39,699 nt of DNA from Polaromonas sp. (GTDB lineage Bacteria > Pseudomonadota > Gammaproteobacteria > Burkholderiales > Burkholderiaceae_C), in the NCBI GenBank assembly GCA_021731285.1, contig JAKFXR010000115.1, forward strand, positions 1 through 39,699, written 5' to 3'. Below are positions 17,860-26,024 of this stretch, one piece after another. Positions within the stretch are counted from its first letter, which is position 1, and each line of letters opens with the position of its first letter. Below the pieces are notes generated by a model. It made no database searches. It saw only the letters and a program-made list of their open reading frames with translations, and was not told where the DNA came from. The translations under genes were made by a program, and so were the position numbers.

Positions 17860-18701
17860 AACCCGCTGCATTTGACTACCTGCGGGCCGACCAGGCCGAC
17901 CAGGCCGTGGCGGCTCTGGCTCAGTACGGCGAAGACGCGCGCATTCTCGCCGGCGGCCAGTCGCTGATGGCCGTGCTCAACATGCGGCTGGCGAACCCCG
18001 CGCTGCTGGTCGACATTTCGCGCAGCGAGCCGCTGGCCCAGGTGCGCAGCGCGCAAGGTCAGCTGTGTATCGGCGCCGCGGCCACCCAGGCGCGCGTGGA
18101 GTGGCGGCCCGGGCTGGCCAGCGAGCTGCCGCTGCTGGCGCTGGCGTTTCCCCATATCTCGCATTTCCAGGTGCGCAATCGCGGCACGGTGGCTGGCTCC
18201 ATCGCCCATGCCGACCCGTCGGCCGAGCTGCCGCTGTGCCTGCTCGCGCTGGAAGGCGAAGTCGTGTTGCGCCGTGCGCGCGGGCGCCGGGTCGTGAAGG
18301 CGAAAGATTTTTTCACCGGCATGTTGCTGACGGCACGCGCGCCCGACGAACTGCTGGAGGAAGTGCGCTTTCCGCTCGCAAAAAGCGGCAGCGGTCATGG
18401 CTTCGAGGAATTCTCGATGCGCCACGGTGACTTTGCGGTCTGTGCTGTGGCCGTGGTGGCCGATGCGCAGCGCCTGCGCATCGCGGTTGGCGGCGTGGCC
18501 GACCGCCCGACTGCGCGCGATTTCCCGCTGCTGCAAGGCAGTGCGCTGGACGACGCCCTCAATGAACTGGCCTGGTCGCTCGAAGCCCGCGACGAGCCGC
18601 AAGCCAGTGCCCAGCTGCGGCGCCAGCTGGTGCGCACGCTGGGGCGTCGCGCCGTGCAGCAAGCCCTGTCCAACCGCGTTCCCGAACGGAGTACCGCATG
18701 A
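17856..18701 (+). CDS. hmfB: Molybdenum hydroxylase FAD subunit (CoxM/HmfB-like)
   Basis: This 281-residue protein is the FAD-binding middle subunit of the Mo-hydroxylase, passing electrons from the 2Fe-2S subunit onward. The two family FAD motifs are intact: AGGQSLMAVLNMRLANP (about residues 31-47) and GTVAGSIAHADPSAELP (about 110-126). I place the start at the ATG overlapping the large-subunit stop, because upstream in-frame codons would lie within that gene. The stop overlaps the 2Fe-2S subunit start in an ATGA. The length is normal for CoxM-type proteins. Confidence 0.85.
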   Translation: MKPAAFDYLRADQADQAVAALAQYGEDARILAGGQSLMAVLNMRLANPALLVDISRSEPLAQVRSAQGQLCIGAAATQARVEWRPGLASELPLLALAFPHISHFQVRNRGTVAGSIAHADPSAELPLCLLALEGEVVLRRARGRRVVKAKDFFTGMLLTARAPDELLEEVRFPLAKSGSGHGFEEFSMRHGDFAVCAVAVVADAQRLRIAVGGVADRPTARDFPLLQGSALDDALNELAWSLEARDEPQASAQLRRQLVRTLGRRAVQQALSNRVPERSTA

Positions 18702-19246
18702 CCCAAGCTTCTCCCCCACTGTCCCGCCATGTTCTCCATCCGGTGGCACTCACGCTGAACCGGCAGCGGCGTACCGGCCATGCTCCGCCGCGCATGCTGC
18801 TGACCGACTTTCTGCGCGAGGAGCTCGGTGCGACCGGCACCCATGTCGGCTGCGAGCACGGTGTCTGCGGCGCCTGTACGGTGCGGATAGACGGCGTCGC
18901 CTGCCGGGCCTGCCTGACCCTGGCGGTGCAGGTGGATGGCCGGCAGGTCGACACGGTCGAAGGTCTGGCGCACACCGATGGGACCCTGAACGATCTGCAG
19001 CAAGCCTTCAAGCGGCATCACGCGCTGCAGTGCGGTTTTTGCACGGCCGGCATCTTGATGTCGTGTGCGCACTGGCTGGAGCGCCTTGACGCGGCCGGCG
19101 CCGAAGCCGCTGAGCCCGGTGAGACCGAGGTGCGCGGGATGCTGTCAGGGCATATCTGCCGCTGCACCGGCTACACACCGATTGTTGCGGCGGTGCTCGA
19201 AGTGGCACGCGCGCGGCATGCCGCCCGAAAGGTCTCCCATGTTTGA
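18698..19246 (+). CDS. hmfC: Molybdenum hydroxylase 2Fe-2S subunit (CoxS/HmfC-like)
   Basis: This 182-residue protein is the iron-sulfur small subunit. The plant-ferredoxin-type cluster ligands are Cys52, Cys57, Cys60 and Cys72 (GCEHGVCGACTVRIDG...C). The second cluster ligands are Cys112, Cys115, Cys154 and Cys156 (QCGFCTAGIL; GHICRCTGYTPIV). The N-terminus is about ten residues longer than in the shortest homologues. It overlaps hmfB by 4 nt and the ligase gene by 8 nt, so subunit synthesis is coupled. Confidence 0.86.
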   Translation: MTQASPPLSRHVLHPVALTLNRQRRTGHAPPRMLLTDFLREELGATGTHVGCEHGVCGACTVRIDGVACRACLTLAVQVDGRQVDTVEGLAHTDGTLNDLQQAFKRHHALQCGFCTAGILMSCAHWLERLDAAGAEAAEPGETEVRGMLSGHICRCTGYTPIVAAVLEVARARHAARKVSHV

Positions 19247-20807
19247 TCTTGGCCGAACCTTCTTGCAGAGCATGGAGCGCAGTCCGCATGCCGTGGCGCT
19301 GGTCGACGGGGAGCTGCGCCTGAGCTATGCGCAGTGGGCCCTGCGGGTCGGTGCGGTGCAGCGCGCGCTGGCCGGGCTGGGGCTGCGGCGCGGCGACCAC
19401 CTGCTGGCGGTGCTGCAAAACCGCTGGGAAATGGCCACCCTGCACTGGGCCTGCCAGTTTGCCGGCATTGTCATCACGCCGCTGAACTGGCGAGCCAAGG
19501 CCGACGAAATCGATTACTGTCTCAGCGACTCGGGTGCACGTGCCCTGGTGTTCGAGCCGGTGGTGCAAGAGGCTGTTCAGGGCTCTTCCGAAGCGCAGCG
19601 CGTGTTAAGGATTGGTGTGGGCGCGGTTCAAGGGGCCACGGTGGAGTTCGAAGACTGGCTGGCTGCTCCGACAGAACCGACGCCGCAGGCGAACGCCGAA
19701 GACCTGTCGCTGATGCTCTACACCTCGGGCACGACCGGCAAACCCAAGGGCGTGCCGCGCCGCCAGCGTGTCGAGCGCATTGCGGCGCTGGCCCATGTGG
19801 CGCAAAACCGCTACGCGCAGGGCGAACGCACGCTGGGCGTGATGCCGCTGTACCACACCATGGGCGTGCGCTCGCTGCTGGCACTGGCGCTGATCGATGG
19901 CCGCTTTGTCTGCATGCCGAAGTTCGATGCGGGACGTGCGCTTCTGGCGATCCAGGATGAAAAGCTGACGCACCTGTACCTGGTGCCGACGCTGTACCAC
20001 GAGTTGCTGTCGCAGCCCGACTTTGCCCGGATTGATATTTCCAGTATTCGCAAACTCGGCTTTGCTGGTGCGCCCATGCACGATGCGCTGCTACAAAGGT
20101 TGAACAAGGCGTTCAGCCCTGAGCTTTTTGTCAACCATTACGGCAGCTCGGAGATCTACACCTTCGCAATCAACCAGAGCGCCGTGGCCAAGCCAGGTTC
20201 GGCGGGCCGTGCTGGCATCAATACCCGTCTGCGCGTGGTCAAGCTCGACAGCGCCAGCCCCGAATCTCTGGTGGCACCCGGCGAGGAAGGCCAGATCCTG
20301 GCTGAACTGGCGGGCGACGAGGCCTTCGAGGGTTACCACAACCGGCCCGACGCCAACGCGAAGAGTCTGCGGGAAGGCTGGTATTTCACCGGCGACACCG
20401 GCTACTTCGATGCCGATGGCGACTTGTATGTGACGGGCCGCGTCGACGACATGATCATCAGCGGCGGTGAGAACATCTCGCCGGTCGACATCGAATCCGT
20501 GCTGTCGCTGCACCCCGCCGTGGATGAGGTGGCTGTTGCCGGCCTGCAGGACGAGCGCTGGGGTCAGCGTGTGGTGGCGTTCGTGAAGACCCGCGAGCCT
20601 GTGGCGGCCGACGTGCTGGACGCCCACTGCCGCCTCTCCGACCTCGTCAACTTCAAGCGGCCGCGCGAATACGTTTTCGTGCGCGAGATCCCCAAATCCC
20701 CGGTGGGCAAAGTGCTGCGCCGCAAGCTGGTGGCTGGCGAGTTTGAAGCCGCCCTGCCAGCGCCATCGAGCCCCCCGACCCCTATCCACACAGGAGAGAA
20801 CCCATGA
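19239..20807 (+). CDS. hmfD: AMP-forming acyl-CoA ligase (2-furoyl-CoA synthetase-like)
   Basis: This 522-residue member of the adenylate-forming superfamily activates a carboxylic acid with ATP and CoA. The phosphate-binding motif is YTSGTTGKPKG (161-171), the adenine motif YGSSE (301-305), then GWYFTGDTGYFD and GRVDDMIISGGENI. The C-terminal catalytic lysine motif is SPVGKVLRRKL. The region around VMPLYHTMGVRSLLALAL resembles 4-chlorobenzoate/benzoate-type ligases, which suggests a cyclic acid substrate. I use the internal ATG at 19239 (overlapping hmfC by 8 nt), because the longer frame lies inside hmfC. Its place after the Mo-hydroxylase subunits matches the furoate gene order. Confidence 0.75.
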   Translation: MFDLGRTFLQSMERSPHAVALVDGELRLSYAQWALRVGAVQRALAGLGLRRGDHLLAVLQNRWEMATLHWACQFAGIVITPLNWRAKADEIDYCLSDSGARALVFEPVVQEAVQGSSEAQRVLRIGVGAVQGATVEFEDWLAAPTEPTPQANAEDLSLMLYTSGTTGKPKGVPRRQRVERIAALAHVAQNRYAQGERTLGVMPLYHTMGVRSLLALALIDGRFVCMPKFDAGRALLAIQDEKLTHLYLVPTLYHELLSQPDFARIDISSIRKLGFAGAPMHDALLQRLNKAFSPELFVNHYGSSEIYTFAINQSAVAKPGSAGRAGINTRLRVVKLDSASPESLVAPGEEGQILAELAGDEAFEGYHNRPDANAKSLREGWYFTGDTGYFDADGDLYVTGRVDDMIISGGENISPVDIESVLSLHPAVDEVAVAGLQDERWGQRVVAFVKTREPVAADVLDAHCRLSDLVNFKRPREYVFVREIPKSPVGKVLRRKLVAGEFEAALPAPSSPPTPIHTGENP

Positions 20808-21787
20808 AAGCCATTTTTTCCGGTTCACTCGCGCGCTGTCTGCCCGCCATCGCGTTGCTGCTCGCCATACCTGCCTCGGCTGCAGATCCTTACCCCAATA
20901 AAGTGATCCGCATGGTCGTGCCTTATTCAGCGGGCGGTACGGGCGACAACATTGGGCGGTTGGTTGGCAACAAGCTCGCCGAGTTTCTGGGGCAGCCCAT
21001 CGTTATTGACAACAAGCCGGGCGCAGGTGGAAATATTGGAGCGGAGGCGACGGTGCGTTCGGCAGCCGATGGCTACACCATCGTCATGGCGTCCACCAGC
21101 CTGGCAAGCAACCCCAGCCTGCAAAAAAAGATGAGCTTTGATCCGTTGAAGGATCTTGTTTCGATCAGCCAGTGCTGCGGTGTTCCCATGATTGTTGTGG
21201 TGCACCCCTCGTTGCCGATTCGCTCCATCTCCGAGTTGATTGTCTACGCCAAAGCCAATCCGGGTCAGTTGAATTTTTCGTCATCGGGCATTGGAACTTC
21301 CAGTCACCTGGCTGGCGAATTGTTCAAGGTGTCGGCTGGCGTGGATATGACGCATGTGCCCTACAAAGCCGATTCGCAGGCGCTGCCTGACCTGCTGGCC
21401 GGAAACATCAATGTGATGTTCATGTTCCAGACCTCAGCACTGCCGCAAATCCGCTCGGGCAAGCTGCGTGCCATTGCAGTCAGTACTGCGCAACGCTCGC
21501 CGCTCATGCCCGGTCTGCCAACCATTGCTGAAGCGGGTGTACCCGGTTACGACTTCAACGGATGGTTTGGCCTGTTTGCACCGGCAGGTACGCCAAAACC
21601 AGTGATTGATACCCTCGCGGCAGCCACTATGCGTGCCGTGCGCTCGCCTGATTTGAAGGCCAAGCTGCTTGAGCAGGGTTTCGTGCCGGTAGGTGACTCG
21701 CCAGCGGAGTTCACGCGCTTCTTCAGTGCCGAAGTTGGCAAGTGGGCGCGCGTGGCACGTGAAGGCCGGCTCCCGCAAATCGACTGA
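20804..21787 (+). CDS. Bug-family (TctC-like) periplasmic substrate-binding protein, orphan
   Basis: This 327-residue exported protein has a signal peptide ending PASAADPYP. The mature start PNKVIRMVVPYSAGGTGDNI is the family hallmark, followed by NKPGAGGNIGAEATVRSAAD and the late VPGYDFNGWFGLFAPAGTP. Bug/TctC proteins bind carboxylates for tripartite tricarboxylate transporters. No TctA or TctB gene is in the window, so it must use a partner encoded elsewhere or act as a sensor. It overlaps the ligase stop by 4 nt. Its base composition is markedly less GC-rich than the preceding genes. The ligand may be the (di)carboxylate substrate. Confidence 0.88.
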   Translation: MKAIFSGSLARCLPAIALLLAIPASAADPYPNKVIRMVVPYSAGGTGDNIGRLVGNKLAEFLGQPIVIDNKPGAGGNIGAEATVRSAADGYTIVMASTSLASNPSLQKKMSFDPLKDLVSISQCCGVPMIVVVHPSLPIRSISELIVYAKANPGQLNFSSSGIGTSSHLAGELFKVSAGVDMTHVPYKADSQALPDLLAGNINVMFMFQTSALPQIRSGKLRAIAVSTAQRSPLMPGLPTIAEAGVPGYDFNGWFGLFAPAGTPKPVIDTLAAATMRAVRSPDLKAKLLEQGFVPVGDSPAEFTRFFSAEVGKWARVAREGRLPQID

Positions 21788-21820
21788 CGTTCACGCATTG
21801 ACAAGACAAAAGGCATTCCC

Positions 21821-23281
21821 ATGACTTCACCCACCGCTCCCTTTACCAGCATGCGCGCCTGGTTGCGCCACTTGGCATCCACCGATCGGCTGGCCGCGAT
21901 CCGGGAAGGCGTATCACTCCAGCATGAACTGGCGGCTATCTCGAAGCGGCTGGATGGTCGCCAGGCCACGCTGTTTCGGCGTCCGGGGGGGCAGGCGATG
22001 CCTGTAGTTTCAGGTTTCATGTCACGCCGCTCGTGGATTGCCGAGGCGATGGGCGTGCCTGAGTCGCAATTGCTGGCGCGATTCCGTCTGGCTGTTGAAC
22101 ACCCGTTGCGCTCGCAGGAAGTCGTGCGCGAAGCGGCGCCTTGCCAGCAGGTGGTTCACGACTTCAAGGCCAGCCCCGGTGACATTCTCAAGTTGCTACC
22201 GATTCCCACCCACAGCGAGCATGACCATGGACCCTACATCACCGCGGGCCTGGTGATTGCGCGCAATCCGAAAACCGGGATCCAGAATGTCTCGATCAAC
22301 CGCATTCAGATTAGTGGCCCTGACAAGCTTGGCGTGCTGCTGCTGCCGCGTCACTTGCATTCGTTCTTCCAGGCGGCTGAAGCACAGGGGGAAGCGCTCG
22401 ACATTGCCATCGTGATCGGGGTTGACCCGCTTACCGCGTTGGCCTCACAGGCCATCGTGCCCATCGATTTCGACGAACTTGAAATCGCCGGTGCACTACA
22501 CTGCCGGCCGCTGCGCGTGGTCCGCTGCACCAGCAATGGTGTGCACGTGCCTGCTGACGCAGAAATCGTGATCGAAGGCCGTCTGCTGCCTGGCCGTCGT
22601 GAGCCCGAGGGGCCTTTTGGCGAATTTCCAAAGTACTACAGCGCGCGTGAAGAGCGCGAAGTCATTGCCATTGATGCCATCACGCACCGTCGTGACCCCA
22701 TCTTTCATACGATTGTCCCGGCGGAAATGGAGCATTTGCTGCTGGGCGCCATACCGCGCGAAGCCACCCTGCTGGCCCACCTCCAGCGCAGTTTCCCCAA
22801 CGTGATCGACGTGCATCTGTCCATTGGCGGCGTGGCCCGCTATCACTTGAACGTGCAAATGAAAAAGAAGCGCGAAGGTGAACCCAAGAACGTGATTCTT
22901 GGCGCCTTCGGCGGTCACTACGATATCAAACAGGTGATCGTGGTGGATGAGGATGTCAATGTGCATGACCCCGCCGAGATTGAATGGGCGGTAGCCACGC
23001 GTTTTCAGGCTGATCGAGACCTGGTGGTGATTACCGGTGCGCAGGGCTCGCCGCTGGATCCGTCCACCACGGTGCCGTTTGCAGACAACAAGCCGCCCGC
23101 TCACCTGCAGGGCATGAGCGCCAAGATGGGGCTGGATGCGACCAAGCCGCTGGCGTCGTCGGCGCATGTGTTTACCCGGGTGCATATACCCGGCGAACGC
23201 GAAATCGACCTGGCTGCCGTCATCGTCGCCACAGGCGGCGCCGCGGTTTCAGGTACGCCGCTTGACGGCGTTGAAGTGTGA
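21821..23281 (+). CDS. hmfF: UbiD-family decarboxylase, likely 2,5-furandicarboxylate decarboxylase (HmfF-like)
   Basis: This 486-residue prenylated-FMN-dependent decarboxylase keeps the catalytic triad of UbiD/Fdc enzymes: Arg161 (NVSINRIQ), Glu263 and Glu268 (PEGPFGEF). Asn156 lies five residues before the Arg, as in the metal/cofactor site of Fdc1. The core PIPTHSEHDHGPYITAGLVI is typical of catabolic UbiD proteins. The neighbouring ubiX supplies the cofactor. Alongside a furoyl-CoA-type ligase and Mo-hydroxylase, the likeliest reaction is 2,5-furandicarboxylate to 2-furoate plus CO2. Pyrrole- or other aromatic-carboxylate decarboxylation cannot be excluded, and ubiquinone synthesis is unlikely in this setting. 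Confidence 0.75.
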   Translation: MTSPTAPFTSMRAWLRHLASTDRLAAIREGVSLQHELAAISKRLDGRQATLFRRPGGQAMPVVSGFMSRRSWIAEAMGVPESQLLARFRLAVEHPLRSQEVVREAAPCQQVVHDFKASPGDILKLLPIPTHSEHDHGPYITAGLVIARNPKTGIQNVSINRIQISGPDKLGVLLLPRHLHSFFQAAEAQGEALDIAIVIGVDPLTALASQAIVPIDFDELEIAGALHCRPLRVVRCTSNGVHVPADAEIVIEGRLLPGRREPEGPFGEFPKYYSAREEREVIAIDAITHRRDPIFHTIVPAEMEHLLLGAIPREATLLAHLQRSFPNVIDVHLSIGGVARYHLNVQMKKKREGEPKNVILGAFGGHYDIKQVIVVDEDVNVHDPAEIEWAVATRFQADRDLVVITGAQGSPLDPSTTVPFADNKPPAHLQGMSAKMGLDATKPLASSAHVFTRVHIPGEREIDLAAVIVATGGAAVSGTPLDGVEV

Positions 23282-23291
23282 ATCACCGAGC

Positions 23292-23882
23292 ATGACACCC
23301 AGACGCATCATCGTCGCGATCACTGGTGCCAGCGGCGTAGTCTATGGCGTGCGCCTGCTCGAAGCCCTGCGCAAAATGGAGCACTGCGAGTCGCACCTCA
23401 TCTTGTCAGCCGCTGGAGGGCTGACGGCTATGCAGGAACTCGACATGTCGCGTAGTGACATCGAGCAACTGGCGCATGTCACGCACAACGTGCGCGACAT
23501 CGGCGCTTCGGTGGCCAGCGGCTCTTTTAAGACGCACGGCATGGTAGTGGCGCCTTGCTCCATGAAGACACTGGCCAGCATTGCCCTTGGCCTGTCCGAC
23601 AACCTGGTGAGCCGTGCCGCTGATGTAGTGCTCAAGGAACGCCGACGCCTTGTGCTGATGACGCGGGAGACACCACTCAATCTGGCGCATTTGCGCAACA
23701 TGGTCGCCGTGACCGAAATGGGTGGCTTGATCTGCCCACCAGTACCGGCTTTCTACACGCGGCCAGCCACACTCGATGACATCGTTAACCACAGCGTGGC
23801 GCGCGTGCTCGACCTGTTCGCTCTGGATCACGCTGTGCCACTGCAACGCTGGCAGGGCCTGAACGCCCAGGCCAGCGAATGA
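23292..23882 (+). CDS. ubiX: UbiX-family flavin prenyltransferase
   Basis: This 196-residue protein makes prenylated FMN from FMN and dimethylallyl phosphate, the cofactor of the UbiD enzyme encoded 10 nt upstream. Family motifs are all present: ITGASGVVYG near the N-terminus, SFKTHGMVVAPCSMKTLASI, LMTRETPLNLAHLRNM and PPVPAFYTRPATLDD. I place the start at 23292, just after the UbiD stop, giving the normal family length; a longer in-frame reading would run into UbiD. It corresponds in position and type to hmfG. A dedicated copy on the ICE makes decarboxylase activation independent of the host's own UbiX. Confidence 0.93.
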   Translation: MTPRRIIVAITGASGVVYGVRLLEALRKMEHCESHLILSAAGGLTAMQELDMSRSDIEQLAHVTHNVRDIGASVASGSFKTHGMVVAPCSMKTLASIALGLSDNLVSRAADVVLKERRRLVLMTRETPLNLAHLRNMVAVTEMGGLICPPVPAFYTRPATLDDIVNHSVARVLDLFALDHAVPLQRWQGLNAQASE

Positions 23883-23917
23883 CTAACCAACCACTTACTA
23901 CAACGAAGGAGACAGAA

Positions 23918-25144
23918 ATGAAGAAACCCTCATTCCAACGTATCGCAGGCGTCGCACTCGCTGCGCTGGGCGTGGCGCTCATGGCCACGCCGGCCAGCGC
24001 CAAAATTGGCTCATGCAGCGACCCGATCGTGTTCGGTACCACGCTGTCCGAGACGGGACCGTTTTCCACGCTGGCGGGCCGCTGGCGAAAGATGACCGAG
24101 GTGTTCGCCGAGGAGGTCAACAAGACCGGCGGCGTCATGGTCAAGAGCTGCGGCAAGAAGCTGCCGCTCAAGTTCGTCATCTACGACGACCAGAGCGTGC
24201 CGGCCACCGCGGTCGCGTTGTACGAGAAGATGGCGACGGTCGACAACGTCGACTTCTTCGTCGGCCCCGACTGGTCGTCGCTCGGTGGTCCGGTGCCGCC
24301 GGTGGCGGACAAGCACAAGATCCCGATGGTGATGGCCAACGTGGCCACGCCGTCCGTCTACGACCGCGGACTGAAGTACATTTGGGGCACACCGTTCCCG
24401 GTGGTGCCGCGCTGGTCGGAACGCTACTTCGACATGATCACCAAGGTCAGCCCGAAGCCGCAATCGATCTACTTCGTCACCCACGACAACCCGGTGATGA
24501 AGGGCATCACCGCCACCTGGAGCAAGAAGGCGGAGGCTCAGGGCCTGAAGGTGCTGGGCAACGAGACCTTCTCGCCCGAACTGAAAGACTTCACCGCGCT
24601 GATCGCCAAGGTGCGCGCCGCCAAGGCCGACATCGTCTACATCAGCTCCTTCGACAACGCCTCGGTGCCGCTGGTGCAGCAGATGCGCCAGTTGAAAGTG
24701 CGGGCGATGGACGTGCACCACACGATGCTGACCGGCTCGCTGGCGCGCCAGGTGGGCGCCGACATCGAAGGCATGACCGGCGAACTGAGCTGGTACCCCG
24801 GCATCAAGGGCGCCTACAGCGACCTAGTCGAAACCGTGATGAAACGTTCGGACGTGACGATGTTCGACTACATCTGGACCCTCGGCCGGCTGACCTCGTA
24901 CCTGACGATGATCCAGGGCATCGAGAAGGCCGGCGTGGTCGACCGCGAGAAGGTCAAGGAGGCGCTGTTCAAGGCCACGGTCAAGTCGCCCGCCGGCGAC
25001 GTGAGCTTCGACGAGCGTGGCTTCGCCGACACCGGCGCCTTCACGGTGCAGATGCAAAACGGCAAGGTCGCCGTGGTGTGGCCGCCCGAGGTCGCGACCG
25101 GCAAGCTGATGTGGCCGTCGCCGACCTGGCAGCAGCCGCAGTGA
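23918..25144 (+). CDS. ABC transporter substrate-binding protein (LivK type), system 1
   Basis: This 408-residue periplasmic type I binding protein belongs to the branched-chain-amino-acid/amide family. The start at 23918 is preferred over an in-frame ATG 39 nt earlier, because AAGGAGAC ends about 5 nt before it and MKKPSFQR opens a standard signal peptide ending TPASA. The mature part shows IVFGTTLSETGPFSTLAGRW, FFVGPDWSSLGGPVPPVADK and VYISSFDNASVPLVQQM. Such proteins also bind aromatic and heterocyclic acids, and the operon context suggests the pathway substrate. This gene opens a very GC-rich transporter block unlike the UbiD genes before it. Confidence 0.88.
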   Translation: MKKPSFQRIAGVALAALGVALMATPASAKIGSCSDPIVFGTTLSETGPFSTLAGRWRKMTEVFAEEVNKTGGVMVKSCGKKLPLKFVIYDDQSVPATAVALYEKMATVDNVDFFVGPDWSSLGGPVPPVADKHKIPMVMANVATPSVYDRGLKYIWGTPFPVVPRWSERYFDMITKVSPKPQSIYFVTHDNPVMKGITATWSKKAEAQGLKVLGNETFSPELKDFTALIAKVRAAKADIVYISSFDNASVPLVQQMRQLKVRAMDVHHTMLTGSLARQVGADIEGMTGELSWYPGIKGAYSDLVETVMKRSDVTMFDYIWTLGRLTSYLTMIQGIEKAGVVDREKVKEALFKATVKSPAGDVSFDERGFADTGAFTVQMQNGKVAVVWPPEVATGKLMWPSPTWQQPQ

Positions 25145-25151
25145 GGCAGTC

Positions 25152-26024
25152 ATGAGTTTTGACATCCTGCTCCAGGTGCTCATCGGCGGCGTGCTGCTCG
25201 GGGGTCTGTACGCGCTGGTTGCTTTCGGGCTGTCGCTCATCTACGGCGTGGTGCGCATCCTCAACTTCGCCCACGGCACGCTGCTCGCGGTCAGCGGCGT
25301 GCTGGCCAGCCTGGCGTTCAGCGCCTGGGGCATGCACCCGCTCGTGATCGCCGCGCTGCTGGCGCCGCTGATGTTCGCCTGCGCCTACGGCTACTACCTC
25401 TTGCTGCTGCGGCCACTCGCCAAGCGCAGCCACTTCGAGAGCACGGTCGGAACGGTGCTGGTGACGGTCGGCACCTTGATGATGCTGAGCGACATCACCG
25501 CCAAAGCCGCCGGTGCGACACAGCGCAACATCCCGCTGCGCCTGCCGGCAATCGAGTTCGGCGAGATCGTGATCTCGACCACGCAGCTGCTGATCCTGGC
25601 GGGCATCGTGCTGCTGACGGTGGTGATGCACCTGCTACTCAAGCGCACCTGGTTCGGCCGCGCGGTCCGCGCGGTGACGCAGGACGCCACCGGCGCCCAG
25701 ATCTGCGGCGTGCAGAGCACCGGCATCAAGGCGCTGACCTTCGCGTTCGGCTCGGCCACGGTGGCGATCGCCGCGGTGCTCTACGTGCTGTCGTTCCCCG
25801 TCGACCCGTACATGGGTTTCGGCCTCACGGTGAAGGCCTTCACGATCATTGTCGTCGGCGGCATCGGCAACCTGCCGGGCGCCTTGCTCGCGGGTGTGTT
25901 TCTCGGTGTGGCCGAGGGCCTGACAGGGCTGTACTGGAAGCCCGAATGGGCGCCGGCGCTCAGCGTCGTCGCGATGCTGGTGATTCTTGTGGCCTTTCCG
26001 AAGCGTGTGGGAGCAAGAGCATGA
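25152..26024 (+). CDS. livH: ABC transporter permease (LivH type), system 1
   Basis: This 290-residue inner-membrane permease has about eight hydrophobic segments and the LivH signature near its start (LYALVAFGLSLIYGVVRILN, then FAHG). The late EAA-like region reads ICGVQSTGIKALTFAFG, followed by KAFTIIVVGGIGNLPGALL, characteristic of the family. It starts 7 nt after the binding-protein gene behind a GAGG, and its stop overlaps the fused permease-ATPase gene by 4 nt. The symbol is a family label; leucine is not the expected cargo. Confidence 0.9.
   Translation: MSFDILLQVLIGGVLLGGLYALVAFGLSLIYGVVRILNFAHGTLLAVSGVLASLAFSAWGMHPLVIAALLAPLMFACAYGYYLLLLRPLAKRSHFESTVGTVLVTVGTLMMLSDITAKAAGATQRNIPLRLPAIEFGEIVISTTQLLILAGIVLLTVVMHLLLKRTWFGRAVRAVTQDATGAQICGVQSTGIKALTFAFGSATVAIAAVLYVLSFPVDPYMGFGLTVKAFTIIVVGGIGNLPGALLAGVFLGVAEGLTGLYWKPEWAPALSVVAMLVILVAFPKRVGARA

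Noticed and set aside
14836-19246. Aerobic CO dehydrogenase (coxLMS)
   Set aside because: The subunit types fit, but the large subunit has VRGFGGPQ rather than the CSFR active-site loop of form I CO dehydrogenase. The next gene is a CoA ligase and no cox accessory genes (coxD, E, F) are present.
21821-23882. UbiD/UbiX for ubiquinone biosynthesis
   Set aside because: They lie inside a catabolic train with transport and CoA-ester genes on a mobile element, and the decarboxylase resembles catabolic UbiD proteins.
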